A stretch of 64,000 nucleotides of DNA from Planifilum fulgidum (lineage in GTDB: Bacteria > Bacillota > Bacilli > Thermoactinomycetales > DSM-44946). The notes beneath the pieces are model-generated. The model was given only the letters and a program-made list of their open reading frames with translations. It made no database searches and was not told the DNA's origin. Shown piece after piece: positions 47,640-56,603 of this stretch. Each line of letters opens with the position of its first letter. Position 1 is the stretch's first letter. The DNA lies in the NCBI RefSeq assembly GCF_900113175.1, contig NZ_FOOK01000003.1:1-64000 (forward strand), read 5' to 3'. Both the position numbers and the translations under genes were made by a program.

Positions 47640-48629
47640 ATGGAGAGATCCGTACAGATTGTGAGCACCGGCAAATATTTGCCGGAGAAGATCGTATCCT
47701 CGGAGGAGTTGGATGAGAAACTGGGGGTGCCGCGGGGTTGGAGCTATGAGCACTCCCTGGTGAAGACCCGGCGGTACGTGGCGGAGGAAACGGCGTCGGA
47801 GATGGGAGCCTTGGCGGCGGAGGAGGCGCTGAAGAAGGCAGGGCTTTCGATTGGGGACATAGACTGCATCGTATCGGTCAGCGGGACGATGGAGCAGGCG
47901 ATCCCCTGCAACGCCGCCCTGATTCACCGGCGGCTGACGGGGGGGAGCCGACCGATTCCCGCCTTTGACATCAACTCCACCTGTCTCGGTTTCATCACGG
48001 GGCTGGATCTCATTTCCCACGCGATCCAGGCGGGACAGTACCGCCGCGTTCTTCTCGTGGCCAGCGAAATTGCCTCCGTCGGACTGAACCCTGATCACAA
48101 GAAAAGCTGTGTCCTGTTCAGCGACGGAGCGGCGGCGGCGGTCGTGCAGAAGACCGATTCCGAAAGCCCTTCCCGGATCCTGGCGTCGGATATGGAAACC
48201 TACAGCCGGGGAGCCGAGTATATTCAGATCCGGGGCGGAGGCACCAAGCACCATCCCCGCACCAACCCGCCGCCGGAGTATTTTTTGTTCGAGATGAACG
48301 GATCGGCGGTGTACCGCCTGGTCGCCCGCCATCTGCCCTCCTTTGTGGAACGGCTGCTTTACCGGGCGGGCGTCGGGATGGAGGACGTCGATCTGGTGAT
48401 TCCCCACCAAGCCAGCGGGCTCGCGATGGAACTTATGCGGAAAAAGCTGGCCATCCCGAAGGAGAAGTTTCTGTCCATCCTGGCGGACCACGGCAACACC
48501 ATCGCGGCTTCCCTCCCGATGGCCCTGCATGAAGCCCTTCAACAGGGTCGCCTGCACCGGGGCTCCCTCGTGATGATGCTGGGGACATCGGCGGGCGCCT
48601 CCCTCGGAGGTGTCGTGTTTGTCTACTGA
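47640..48629 (+). CDS. 3-oxoacyl-ACP synthase III family ketosynthase (FabH/OleA-like)
   Basis: A 329-aa thiolase-fold enzyme with the complete Cys-His-Asn triad: Cys115 in NSTCLGFITG, His256 in IPHQAS and Asn286 in DHGNTIAAS. It performs decarboxylative Claisen condensation or acyl transfer. It is isolated from any fatty acid synthesis genes and heads a row of ligase and redox genes, so it is probably a secondary-metabolism starter or head-to-head condensing enzyme. Start ATG 47640 follows AGGGGGAGAG. Next gene overlaps its end. Confidence 0.9.
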   Translation: MERSVQIVSTGKYLPEKIVSSEELDEKLGVPRGWSYEHSLVKTRRYVAEETASEMGALAAEEALKKAGLSIGDIDCIVSVSGTMEQAIPCNAALIHRRLTGGSRPIPAFDINSTCLGFITGLDLISHAIQAGQYRRVLLVASEIASVGLNPDHKKSCVLFSDGAAAAVVQKTDSESPSRILASDMETYSRGAEYIQIRGGGTKHHPRTNPPPEYFLFEMNGSAVYRLVARHLPSFVERLLYRAGVGMEDVDLVIPHQASGLAMELMRKKLAIPKEKFLSILADHGNTIAASLPMALHEALQQGRLHRGSLVMMLGTSAGASLGGVVFVY

Positions 48630-49863
48630 ACCCACGGTTCTTTTGACTGGCGGACGGGCGCCGGTGGCGCTCCACCTGGCGCGGCTGTTCAGGGAAGCCG
48701 GGTTTCGGGTGCTTTCGGCGGAGAGCATGAAATATCCGTTGCTCTCCTTTTCCAACGCCGTGGATCGCTGTTTTTCCCTGCCGGGTCCCGCCGTCGATGA
48801 GGCCGGCTTTGTGGAGGGGCTTGCGTCCCTGATCCGGGAGCACGCCGTGGACTGGCTGATTCCCACCTGCGAGGAGACCTTCTATGTCGCCAAATACCGC
48901 CGGGAACTGGGATCTTTTTGCCGGGTGCTTGCGGACGACCTGGACACCCTGGCGCGGCTTCACCACAAGGGGGTTTTTATCGAGGAGCTGAATCGGGCGG
49001 GGGAGCTCGTTCCGAAAACCGCGGTGGTTTGCGACCTTTCGGATTGGCGGCGCGCCGTGGAGGAGATTCCCTTTCCCGCCGTGCTTAAGCCGGCTTATTC
49101 CCGGTTTGCGACGCAGGTGCACTTTTTGGAGGAGCCGGCGGCGGAGCCGCCCGTCTCCCTCGATCGGCCCTGGGTGCTTCAGGAGCGGATTCCGGGACCC
49201 CAGTTTTCCACCTACGCGGTGGCGCAACGGGGCCGGTTGACGGCGTACAGCTGTTACCGGAGGGTTTTCAGAGTGGGGACCGGTTCGTCGATCACGTTTC
49301 GTCACGAACCGGAACCGCTTTTGTACCGATGGACGGAACGACTGGTGAAGCGGTACCGCTACACCGGACAGATCGCCTTTGATTTCATTCGATCGGACGA
49401 GGATGGGAAGTATTATCCCCTGGAATGCAATCCCCGCGCCACCAGCGGGATTCACCTGTTTACGGACGCATCTTTGGTGGAGGCGATGACGGGAAATCCC
49501 CCCGCTTGTGCGTTTCCCGATCTCGGCGTGAAAGCGATGCTGGGAATTCCGGTGCTGTTGTACGGGTGGAGGCAGGAAAAGCCCCGCAAGTGGCTCAAAA
49601 CCCTCGCCACACACCGGGATGTGATCTTTGACCGGAGGGATCTGCTGCCTTCCCTGGGACAGGGGATTTCCCTGCTTTATCTGTTCATGACAGCCCTTCG
49701 GCGGCGGATCCCGCTGCTTAAGCTGACCACCTGGGATATCGAATGGGAAGGAGAAGAGGATGGCAAGGGCACTGATCACCGGAGGAACGGGATTTCTCGG
49801 ACAAGCCCTGGCCCGGCGCCTGAGGCGGTCGGGGCGGGAGGTGACCGTTTTCGGCCGGAATGA
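48619..49863 (+). CDS. ATP-grasp ligase
   Basis: About 414 aa. N-terminal Rossmann-like half begins TVLLTGGRAPVALHLARLF. The ATP-grasp segments are FPAVLKPAYSRFATQVHF, WVLQERIPGPQFSTYAV and the metal-binding YYPLECNPRATSGIH. Similar to carbamoyl-phosphate-synthase-like carboxylate-amine ligases. Start TTG 48619 is chosen because GGAGG lies 8 nt upstream; GTG 48610 is in frame. The C-terminus after DIEWEGEE runs 104 nt into the next gene, so the last 35 residues may be an artefact of a lost stop codon. Confidence 0.85.
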   Translation: MSTEPTVLLTGGRAPVALHLARLFREAGFRVLSAESMKYPLLSFSNAVDRCFSLPGPAVDEAGFVEGLASLIREHAVDWLIPTCEETFYVAKYRRELGSFCRVLADDLDTLARLHHKGVFIEELNRAGELVPKTAVVCDLSDWRRAVEEIPFPAVLKPAYSRFATQVHFLEEPAAEPPVSLDRPWVLQERIPGPQFSTYAVAQRGRLTAYSCYRRVFRVGTGSSITFRHEPEPLLYRWTERLVKRYRYTGQIAFDFIRSDEDGKYYPLECNPRATSGIHLFTDASLVEAMTGNPPACAFPDLGVKAMLGIPVLLYGWRQEKPRKWLKTLATHRDVIFDRRDLLPSLGQGISLLYLFMTALRRRIPLLKLTTWDIEWEGEEDGKGTDHRRNGISRTSPGPAPEAVGAGGDRFRPE

Positions 49864-50758
49864 GGCCGTCGGTGCGGAGCTGGAACGGGAGGGGATCCGT
49901 TTTGTGCGGGGCAGGCTGCAGGACCTGGAGTCGGTGATGGCGGCCTGCGCGGGGCAGGAAGTGGTGTTTCACTGCGGCGCCCTCTCCTCTCCCTGGGGAC
50001 GCTACCGGGATTTTTACGAGAGCAATGTGATCGGGACGAAACATGTGATCGAGGCGTGCTTCAAACACCGCGTGCGCCGCCTGATCCACGTGTCCACCCC
50101 GTCTCTCCTCTTCCGCTACAATGAAGGGCTGGACGTGTCGGAGGAGGCCCCGTTGCCGAAGCGGTTCGCCAACCATTACGCCAAGACCAAGTTCCTGGCG
50201 GAACAGCTGGCGGACCGGGCATTCCGGGACGGGCTGCCCGTGATCACCATACGCCCCCGCGCCCTGTTCGGTCCGGGGGACACCACCATCATTCCCCGCT
50301 TGATCGAGGCCAACCGGCGGCGGTTCATTCCCCTGATGAACGAGGGGAAGGTGTGGGTGGACCTGACATACGTCGAAAACGCCGTCGACGCTCTGCTCCT
50401 CTGCGAGACGGCGCCGGAATCCTGTCTGGGGCGGAAATATCACATCACCAACGGGGAGCCGGTGCTGCTGATCGATGTGTTGCGCCGGTTGTTTGAAAAG
50501 CTGGGCCTGCCCCTGCGCATCAAGCCGGTCTCCTATCGCACGGCCTTTTATGCGGCCTGGGCGATGGAGGGGATCGCCCGATGCCTCCCCTGGATGAAGG
50601 AGCCGCCCTTCACCCGCTATACCGTCAGCGTCCTGGGGAAAAGTCAGACCCTCAACATCGACCGGGCGCGCCGGGAACTGGGATACTCACCCCGCATCAG
50701 CGTCTCCGAAGGAGTGGATCGGTATGTCGAGTGGTACCGAAATCAAGGTGGAATGTAA
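49760..50758 (+). CDS. NAD(P)-dependent epimerase/3-beta-HSD-like dehydrogenase
   Basis: A 332-aa extended SDR. TGGTGFLGQALARRL at residues 7-21, the catalytic Tyr-x3-Lys in NHYAKTKFLAEQ, and IRPRALFGPGDTTIIP are typical of the 3-beta-HSD/OleD-like subgroup. OleD-type enzymes reduce beta-keto acids made by a thiolase partner, and a ketosynthase is encoded two genes upstream. Start ATG 49760 follows GGAAGGAGAAGAGG inside the end of the ATP-grasp gene. Confidence 0.88.
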   Translation: MARALITGGTGFLGQALARRLRRSGREVTVFGRNEAVGAELEREGIRFVRGRLQDLESVMAACAGQEVVFHCGALSSPWGRYRDFYESNVIGTKHVIEACFKHRVRRLIHVSTPSLLFRYNEGLDVSEEAPLPKRFANHYAKTKFLAEQLADRAFRDGLPVITIRPRALFGPGDTTIIPRLIEANRRRFIPLMNEGKVWVDLTYVENAVDALLLCETAPESCLGRKYHITNGEPVLLIDVLRRLFEKLGLPLRIKPVSYRTAFYAAWAMEGIARCLPWMKEPPFTRYTVSVLGKSQTLNIDRARRELGYSPRISVSEGVDRYVEWYRNQGGM

Positions 50759-51584
50759 GTTGTTTCGCACAGGATACTGCCGGCAACTCGAAAAGATGGC
50801 CCGGCGGGACGCCCCGCTGCGCCCGGCGTCTTTTTATTCGCTGGCCGCGCTGATCCGGCATCCCGAAGAGGGGCTCATCCTGTTTGACACCGGCTATTCC
50901 GCCCATTTTTTCAGGGAGACCTCCCGCCTTCCCTATCTGCTTTACCGCTGGGCCGTTCCGGTGGTATTCCGGAAGGAGGAGGCGCTGGCGGAGCAACTGA
51001 AGGCCCTGGGGATTTCCCCGGGAGAGATTCGGCACATCTTCCTGTCCCATTTCCACGGGGACCACATCGGGGGCGTCCGCGACTTTCCCGAAGCGTCGAT
51101 TCTCTGTTCCCGGGAAGCCTATGACCACATCCGGGAGATGCGGGGGTTGCGGGCGGTGCGGAACGGTTTCGTGCCCGGATTGCTCCCACCGGACTTTGAC
51201 AAGCGGGTTCAGTTTATTGAGGACAAGGAGCGCTTCCCCTTCCGGGAACGCTACGGCGTGTTCGATCCGGTGTTCGACTGCTTCGGGGACGGTTCGCTCC
51301 TCGCCGTCCGCCTGTCGGGGCACGCGCCGGGGCAGTACGGCCTCTTCTTCGTCGATGAGGAACGGGGCCCCACCCTGCTGTGCGCCGATGCCACCTGGTC
51401 GCTGGAGGCGCTCCGCCGGCAAGTGGAGCCCCATCCCCTCACCTTCGCCGTGATGGGAGGGCGGCGGGAGTTTCGCCGCAGTTTTCTTCAGCTGACGGAG
51501 TTTCACCGGTTGAACCCGTCGGTGCGCATTTTTCCCTCCCATTGCCCCGAAGCGGCGGCGTTGGCGGAGGGGGTGAAAGGATGA
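50724..51584 (+). CDS. Metallo-beta-lactamase-fold hydrolase (AHL-lactonase-like)
   Basis: A 286-aa MBL protein. The metal motif is SHFHGDHIGG (about residue 106); other ligands are in LSGHAPGQYG, ADATWS and FPSHCPE. The N-terminal half resembles quorum-quenching lactonases (FDTGYSAHF). Start ATG 50724 follows AAGGAG and overlaps the dehydrogenase end by 35 nt. Within this cluster it may release product by thioester or lactone hydrolysis, which is inference. Confidence 0.87.
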   Translation: MSSGTEIKVECKLFRTGYCRQLEKMARRDAPLRPASFYSLAALIRHPEEGLILFDTGYSAHFFRETSRLPYLLYRWAVPVVFRKEEALAEQLKALGISPGEIRHIFLSHFHGDHIGGVRDFPEASILCSREAYDHIREMRGLRAVRNGFVPGLLPPDFDKRVQFIEDKERFPFRERYGVFDPVFDCFGDGSLLAVRLSGHAPGQYGLFFVDEERGPTLLCADATWSLEALRRQVEPHPLTFAVMGGRREFRRSFLQLTEFHRLNPSVRIFPSHCPEAAALAEGVKG

Positions 51585-52924
51585 ACCTGTTCCGCATGGG
51601 GCTGGCTTACATCCAGGCCCGGCGGGCGATGGCGATCCGTTCCCGCCGGAAGCTGGAAGAGCGCCAGCTGCGCCTGCTCAGACGCCACTTCCGGTTTGTC
51701 CTGGAGCATTCGCCCTTTTACCGCCGCCGCTTTCGGGAGGCGATGAAGGGATGGGAGAGCCCGGAACTGACTTGGGAGCGGCTCGGGACGCTGCCCTTGA
51801 TGGACAAGGAGACGATGATGTCCCATTTCGATGAGCTGAACACCGCCGGCATCCGGAAGGAGGAGGCGTTTCGCGTCGCGTGGCGGGCGGAGGAGACGCG
51901 GGATTTCACGCCCCAGATCGGCGGCGTGACGGTCGGCCTCTCCTCGGGCACGACCCACAACCGCGGATTGTTTCTGGTCAGCAAGGAGGAGCGGGAGAGG
52001 TGGGCCGGCAACGTGCTCGCCAAGCTGTTGCCCCGGGGTGTCACGGGCCGGGAGAGCGTGGCCTTTTTCCTGCGGGCCAACAGCAATCTGTACACCACCG
52101 TTTCGCAGCGGTGGCTCACCTTCGCCTACTATGACCTGATGGAGGACCTTTCCGCCCATGTGGAGCGGCTGAACCGGCAAAAGCCCACCATTTTGGTGGC
52201 GCCTCCCGCCGTGTTGACCTTTTTGAGCGAGGAAAAGGAGCGGGGGCGGCTGGACATCGCGCCGGTGAAGGTGATCTCCGTCGCCGACGTCCTGGATGAC
52301 CGGGACCGGCAAAAGATCGAAGGGCAGTTCGGGAAGCCGGTTCACCAGATCTACCAGTGCACGGAGGGGTTTTTGGCCGCCACGTGTTCCCACGGGACCC
52401 TCCACCTCAACGAGGATATCGTCCACATCGAGCGGGAGTGGATCGACCGGGAAAGCGGCCGGTTCGTCCCGATCGTGACGGACTTTTGCCGTAAGACCCA
52501 GCCCATCATCCGCTACCGGCTGAATGACATCCTGGTGCTGGCCGACAAGCCGTGTCCCTGCGGCTCGGCGATGACCGCCATCGAACGGGTGGAGGGGCGC
52601 TGCGACGATATGTTTTATCTGAAGGATGAAGGCAGCGGGCGATACCGCCCGGTCTTCCCCGATTTCATCCGGCGTGCGATGTGGCAGGCGGGGGATGAGA
52701 TCCGTCACTATCAGGTGGTGCAAGAAGGGCCGGATCGGATCGCCGTCGCCTTTGAGGAGCGGAGGGGAACGGACCGCAAGCGGTTGGAGGCGGCGATCCG
52801 TTCCTCCTTTGCCCAGCTGTTTCGGCGGCTTGGGGTCGAGGAGGCGGCGATCCGTTTTGCGCCGTACCGGCACCCGCCGGCGGACAGAAAGCTGCGGCGG
52901 GTGAAGAGGGACTGGTCGCCGTGA
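51581..52924 (+). CDS. PaaK/F390-synthetase-like adenylate-forming enzyme
   Basis: A 447-aa ANL-superfamily enzyme of the coenzyme F390 synthetase-related group. The phosphate loop GLSSGTTHNRG lies at about residue 124; IYQCTEGFLAATC and VPIVTDFCRKTQPIIRYRLND are the adenylate-binding and hinge segments. It probably activates a carboxylic acid as an acyl-adenylate. Start ATG 51581 overlaps the MBL stop (ATGA) and follows GGGGGTGAAAGG. A decayed second copy of this type exists near 63.2 kb. Confidence 0.88.
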   Translation: MNLFRMGLAYIQARRAMAIRSRRKLEERQLRLLRRHFRFVLEHSPFYRRRFREAMKGWESPELTWERLGTLPLMDKETMMSHFDELNTAGIRKEEAFRVAWRAEETRDFTPQIGGVTVGLSSGTTHNRGLFLVSKEERERWAGNVLAKLLPRGVTGRESVAFFLRANSNLYTTVSQRWLTFAYYDLMEDLSAHVERLNRQKPTILVAPPAVLTFLSEEKERGRLDIAPVKVISVADVLDDRDRQKIEGQFGKPVHQIYQCTEGFLAATCSHGTLHLNEDIVHIEREWIDRESGRFVPIVTDFCRKTQPIIRYRLNDILVLADKPCPCGSAMTAIERVEGRCDDMFYLKDEGSGRYRPVFPDFIRRAMWQAGDEIRHYQVVQEGPDRIAVAFEERRGTDRKRLEAAIRSSFAQLFRRLGVEEAAIRFAPYRHPPADRKLRRVKRDWSP

Positions 52925-52929
52925 CGGCA

Positions 52930-54060
52930 ATGGCGGGAAAAAAAGCCCTGCCGAGGCGAGGGAAGGAAGGCGGTGGCGGGTGGCATAAGCGTCCCGGTTA
53001 CCGGCTCCGGATCCTGTGCCGCCCGAAAGATGGCCCGCCGCTTCAAGGAAGCCGGATGGGACGTCTGTGCGGGACAGCGAGAGGTTTCCCGCCTGCCGGA
53101 ACTTTAGGGCGATCGCCCAATCCCTTCTCCCGCCGTCGCCGCGGGGGAACTTGCGGGGGTTCGTCGACGGTCTGATCCGGGTGTCGAGCGGCGCGGCCTC
53201 GATTTTACATGCCCGGCAGCGAGGAAATTTTCCATGTTGTGGGCCTTGGATTCCTCCTTGGAACCATTGCCGGGCTTATTGCGACGCCCTGAAAAAGCTG
53301 CGCCTCCTTCACAACAAGCGGGGGGCGCGGCGCCCGTGACGATTCTCCTGCCGTCGCCGGAAGATATGGATCTCTTTGAAGGTTCCGGAAAGCGCTGTGT
53401 GCTGGGGCCGGTGTACGGCCGCTTCCCCGCCTGCAACCGGTTCGGGTTTCTGCGATGTCCGGCCCGGGGAGGGCGACCCTGGATCGCCAGGGGGGAGGTT
53501 CAGGGAGCGGAATGCAGCGATCATCTGGCGGCGGAGGCGGGATGATGCCCATGCCTGCCATCGGCCGGTCTATCGCTGGGGCAGGGTCTCCGGATGCTGT
53601 TTTCAGCCGGTGGAAAACCGGAATTCGTCCGGTTTGCGGAGGAGGTGGCGCGGAAACTCCGCTTCACCGGTCATCGGGCTTTTGATTTCAACCTCCTCGG
53701 GGAACCTGTACGTGCTGGAGCGCAATCCCCGCGCCACGGCGGGATGCACCTGCTGTCGCCAAAGGAGTTGACGGGTTCCTTTTCGTCGGGGGAGCGGGGG
53801 AGACGGTCCGCGCCGGCGGGCCCAAAATGATCGGCTGCGCGATGCCCCTGAGGCCCTTTGAACGCGGCATCTGGGGGCTGCGCCGCTGGGGGGCGGATTT
53901 TGCCCGGGCGCAGGCTGTGCTGTTTGAGCCCCTGTCCTGGGTGCCTTTCTATCACTTGGCCTTTTTGAAACCGTCCGCGCCAGCCGGTCCAGGGGCGGCG
54001 GTTTCAAGGATGCGGCCACCGCCGACATCGAATGGGATGGTGAGGATATCGAGCCATGCG
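52930..54060 (+). pseudogene. Second ATP-grasp ligase, heavily decayed
   Basis: Pieces of an ATP-grasp protein parallel to the one at 48619 appear in several frames. They are VTGSGSCAARKMARRFKEAG (about 52999-53061), DMDLFEGSGKRCVLGPVYGR (about 53367-53430), FVRFAEEVARKLRFTGHRAF (about 53627-53690), the metal-binding VLERNPRATAG in another frame (about 53710-53745), MIGCAMPLRP (53827 on), and a C-terminal ADIEWDGED just before 54056. At least four frame changes and an internal stop are needed. It occupies the slot between the adenylating enzyme and the GNAT, so the ancestral cluster had two ATP-grasp ligases. Confidence 0.75.
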
Positions 54061-55198
54061 GATTCAGCGATTCGGTCGAGATCATCCGGAACTGCAACAG
54101 TTGCGGCATCAACATCAGTGGAAGATGGAAACCGCCTATGCATTGCCGCTCATCCGGGAAGGCTCCTCCGCCTACGTCCGCAATGTGGAGACCGAGGTGC
54201 AACTTTTGCAGGCGGGCAGGCATCTTCTGCCGATCACCGTCAATTACGCGGAGTACTCAAATTCCTACGTGTGTTCGCCCTACTCCACCTATGTCCGCTA
54301 TGCGCAGGAGGAGCTGTATCTGCTTCAGTCCCGCCTCCTTAAAAAAAACCTCGGCACCGTGATCGGGGGAATCGGCCCCCTGCTGAAAAAGGCCGGAATC
54401 GACCAAAACGTCCACGTGAACAATTGGCTTTTGTCCACCAATTTGTACGAACCGATCGAAGGGGAAGTGCTTCGGGAACTGACCCGCCGCCTGACCGAGG
54501 AGTTTCCCGGTCACGCCCTGATTTTCCGCTCCTTGAACCGTGTGACCAATGCGGACATGATGGAGAAACTGCGCCGTCTGGGCTACATCCTGGTGCCCAG
54601 CCGGCAGGTGTATTTTTTTGACGGCCGGTCGCCCGATTATCTGCGGAAGAAGAACAATAAATGGGACCGCAAGCTGTTGGAAAACGCCCCCTATGACCTC
54701 GTCGAACATGAGGCGATTCAGCCGGAGGATTACCCCAGGATCAAGGAGTTGTACGATCTGCTTTACATCAAGAAGTATTCGCCCATCAATCCGCAGTTTA
54801 CGACGGCGTACATCGAGAACGCCCACCGGCAAAAGCTGATCCGCATGCGGGGCCTTCGGGACGGCGAGGGGGTTTTGCAGGGGGTTGTCGGCTGTTTTGT
54901 CAGGGGAGGCGTCATGACGGTGCCCATCGTCGGTTACAATACGGCGCTTCCGCAGCGGACCGGCCTGTACCGGATGCTGATGTCCATGGTGTTGCAGGAG
55001 GCGGCGGAGCGGAGCATGCTGCTTCATCTGAGCTCCGGAGCCGCCCACTTCAAACGTCTCCGCGGCGGGAAGCCCGCCATCGAGTACAGCGCCGTCTATG
55101 TCCGGCATCTGCCGGCCGGGAGAAGGATTGTCTGGGAGCTTTTGAGCTTCCTGCTGAACCGGGTGGGGGTTCCGATCATGAGGAGGTACCGGTTATGA
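54056..55198 (+). CDS. GNAT-fold acyltransferase (uncharacterised, biosynthetic cluster)
   Basis: A 380-aa protein. The C-terminal half (about 200-350) has GNAT character (GVVGCFVRGGVMTVPIVGYN, then LYRMLMSMVLQEAAER). The N-terminal half is unusual and rich in tyrosines, as in FemAB/BioF2-like double-GNAT proteins. Start ATG 54056 lies inside the end of the ATP-grasp pseudogene. Its stop overlaps the Rieske gene by ATGA, so the two are coupled. It would transfer an acyl or aminoacyl group within the cluster pathway. Confidence 0.7.
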   Translation: MRIQRFGRDHPELQQLRHQHQWKMETAYALPLIREGSSAYVRNVETEVQLLQAGRHLLPITVNYAEYSNSYVCSPYSTYVRYAQEELYLLQSRLLKKNLGTVIGGIGPLLKKAGIDQNVHVNNWLLSTNLYEPIEGEVLRELTRRLTEEFPGHALIFRSLNRVTNADMMEKLRRLGYILVPSRQVYFFDGRSPDYLRKKNNKWDRKLLENAPYDLVEHEAIQPEDYPRIKELYDLLYIKKYSPINPQFTTAYIENAHRQKLIRMRGLRDGEGVLQGVVGCFVRGGVMTVPIVGYNTALPQRTGLYRMLMSMVLQEAAERSMLLHLSSGAAHFKRLRGGKPAIEYSAVYVRHLPAGRRIVWELLSFLLNRVGVPIMRRYRL

Positions 55199-56265
55199 AG
55201 AACCACTACGCGCGGATGAAGGAAGTGCTGAAGCGGTACTGGCTCGTGGCCTGCCGGGAAAGCGAGCTGAGGCGCAAACCGGTGGGGGTGACCGTGCTCG
55301 ATGAACCCGTCGTCCTGTTTCGGACCGAGCGGGGAATCCACGCCCTCAGGGACGTTTGTCCCCACCGCAGGGTGCCGCTGTCGAAGGGCTGGGTGAAGGG
55401 GGACGCGATCGTGTGCCCCTATCATGGCTGGGAATTTGACGGGGAAGGCGCCTGCCGGCGCGTGCCGGGGCTGGTGGACGATGCCTGCAAAGAGCGGATC
55501 CGGGCGACGGCTTTGCCGGTCCGGGTGCGGGACGGATTCGTCTGGATCCAATTGCAGGGGGAGACTGACGGGACCGGTGAAACGGAAGGGAAAGAGAAAG
55601 GCGAGGTTGCCGACGGATTCAAGGAACCCGTTGATCTGTCCTTCCTGCGGGACCCCTCCCTGTACTCCTTCGTCTGGAAAGTGAAGGTGAAGGGGAACCT
55701 GGTCAATGCCTTTGAAAACCTGCTGGACGGAACCCACACCCACTATGTCCATGCCGGACTCATCCGGACCGATGCATACCGGCAGAAGGTCAGCGCCAAA
55801 CTGACCGCCCACCGCGACCATGTGGAGATCGAATACAGCGGGGAATCGAAGCAGGCCGGCCTGATCTCCCAATTGCTGGAACGGGACCGTCAGACGAGTT
55901 ACGGGCGGTTTTTCATGCCGGGGATCGCCCAGATCGAATACCGGTCCAGCAAAGGGTTGAGCATGCTCATCACGGCGGTGGCCCGCCCCGTCTCCGAGTT
56001 CGTCCAGGATGTGTACGCCATCATCACCGTCAAGCGGGGGATCGTCCCCAATTTCATCAAGCGGCTGGTCATTTCCCCCTTTTTCAAGCGGGCCCTGAAA
56101 CAGGATCTCCGCATCGTCGAACTGCAGCAGGAGTGGATCGAGCGGCACGGGGAAGGAAGGTTGGTGTCCACCGAAGCGGACCTGATGCGCCCGTTCATCG
56201 AACAGCTGACAAGGGGGCGGTACTACGACAAACCCCTTGAACGGAAAGTGCAGCTTTTGCTGTGA
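55195..56265 (+). CDS. Rieske non-heme iron oxygenase
   Basis: A 356-aa oxygenase alpha-type subunit. Rieske [2Fe-2S] ligands: Cys55 and His57 (CPHRRVP), Cys74 and His77 (CPYHGW). Mononuclear iron site: Asp178-x2-His181-x4-His186 in NLLDGTHTHYVH. A lysine/arginine-rich tail follows. It needs a separate reductase, none of which is encoded nearby. It resembles aromatic-amine or methyl-oxidising single-component members (PaO/KshA-like). Probably a late tailoring hydroxylation or desaturation in the cluster pathway. Confidence 0.9.
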   Translation: MKNHYARMKEVLKRYWLVACRESELRRKPVGVTVLDEPVVLFRTERGIHALRDVCPHRRVPLSKGWVKGDAIVCPYHGWEFDGEGACRRVPGLVDDACKERIRATALPVRVRDGFVWIQLQGETDGTGETEGKEKGEVADGFKEPVDLSFLRDPSLYSFVWKVKVKGNLVNAFENLLDGTHTHYVHAGLIRTDAYRQKVSAKLTAHRDHVEIEYSGESKQAGLISQLLERDRQTSYGRFFMPGIAQIEYRSSKGLSMLITAVARPVSEFVQDVYAIITVKRGIVPNFIKRLVISPFFKRALKQDLRIVELQQEWIERHGEGRLVSTEADLMRPFIEQLTRGRYYDKPLERKVQLLL

Positions 56266-56346
56266 TCTGAAGGTCGGATTCTCCCGGATGCGGTCGCGGA
56301 CTGCCGGGAAAACCGCCTTATGAATCCGCATATCAGGAGTTTGACT

Positions 56347-56374
56347 CCCTTTTCCTTTGGGAAAGGGCTTTTTT
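56347..56374 (+). terminator. Rho-independent terminator of the biosynthetic cluster
   Basis: CCCTTTTCC TTT GGGAAAGGG hairpin followed by CTTTTTT, 80 nt after the Rieske gene. Confidence 0.85.
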
Positions 56375-56544
56375 ATTGAACCGGCGGCGTCCGGAGATGT
56401 CCGGGCGAGCCGAAAATCCGAACGGGGAAACGAGGAGGCGCTTTTTTTGGAACGCCGCCGGACGCTCCGTGGATGTCCCCGGCCGACGGGATCGCGGTTC
56501 GAACATTTTTCTCCGATTCGTCAAGGAATGGACACCAAATACAT

Positions 56545-56563
56545 ATACCCGTAATAGTATAAT
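56545..56563 (+). promoter_or_regulatory. Promoter of the DsrE-TusA-SQR operon
   Basis: A consensus -10 TATAAT (56558-56563) just downstream of ATACCCGTAATAGTAT. No good -35 at 17 nt was seen. Because the -10 overlaps an in-frame ATG at 56562, translation most likely starts at GTG 56604. The ATACCC...GTAT pattern may be related to the GGGGGTAT operator before the other sulfur operon. Confidence 0.5.
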
Positions 56564-56603
56564 GGAGGCGCAACACGCACAAAAAGCACAGGGGGGATGG
56601 TCC

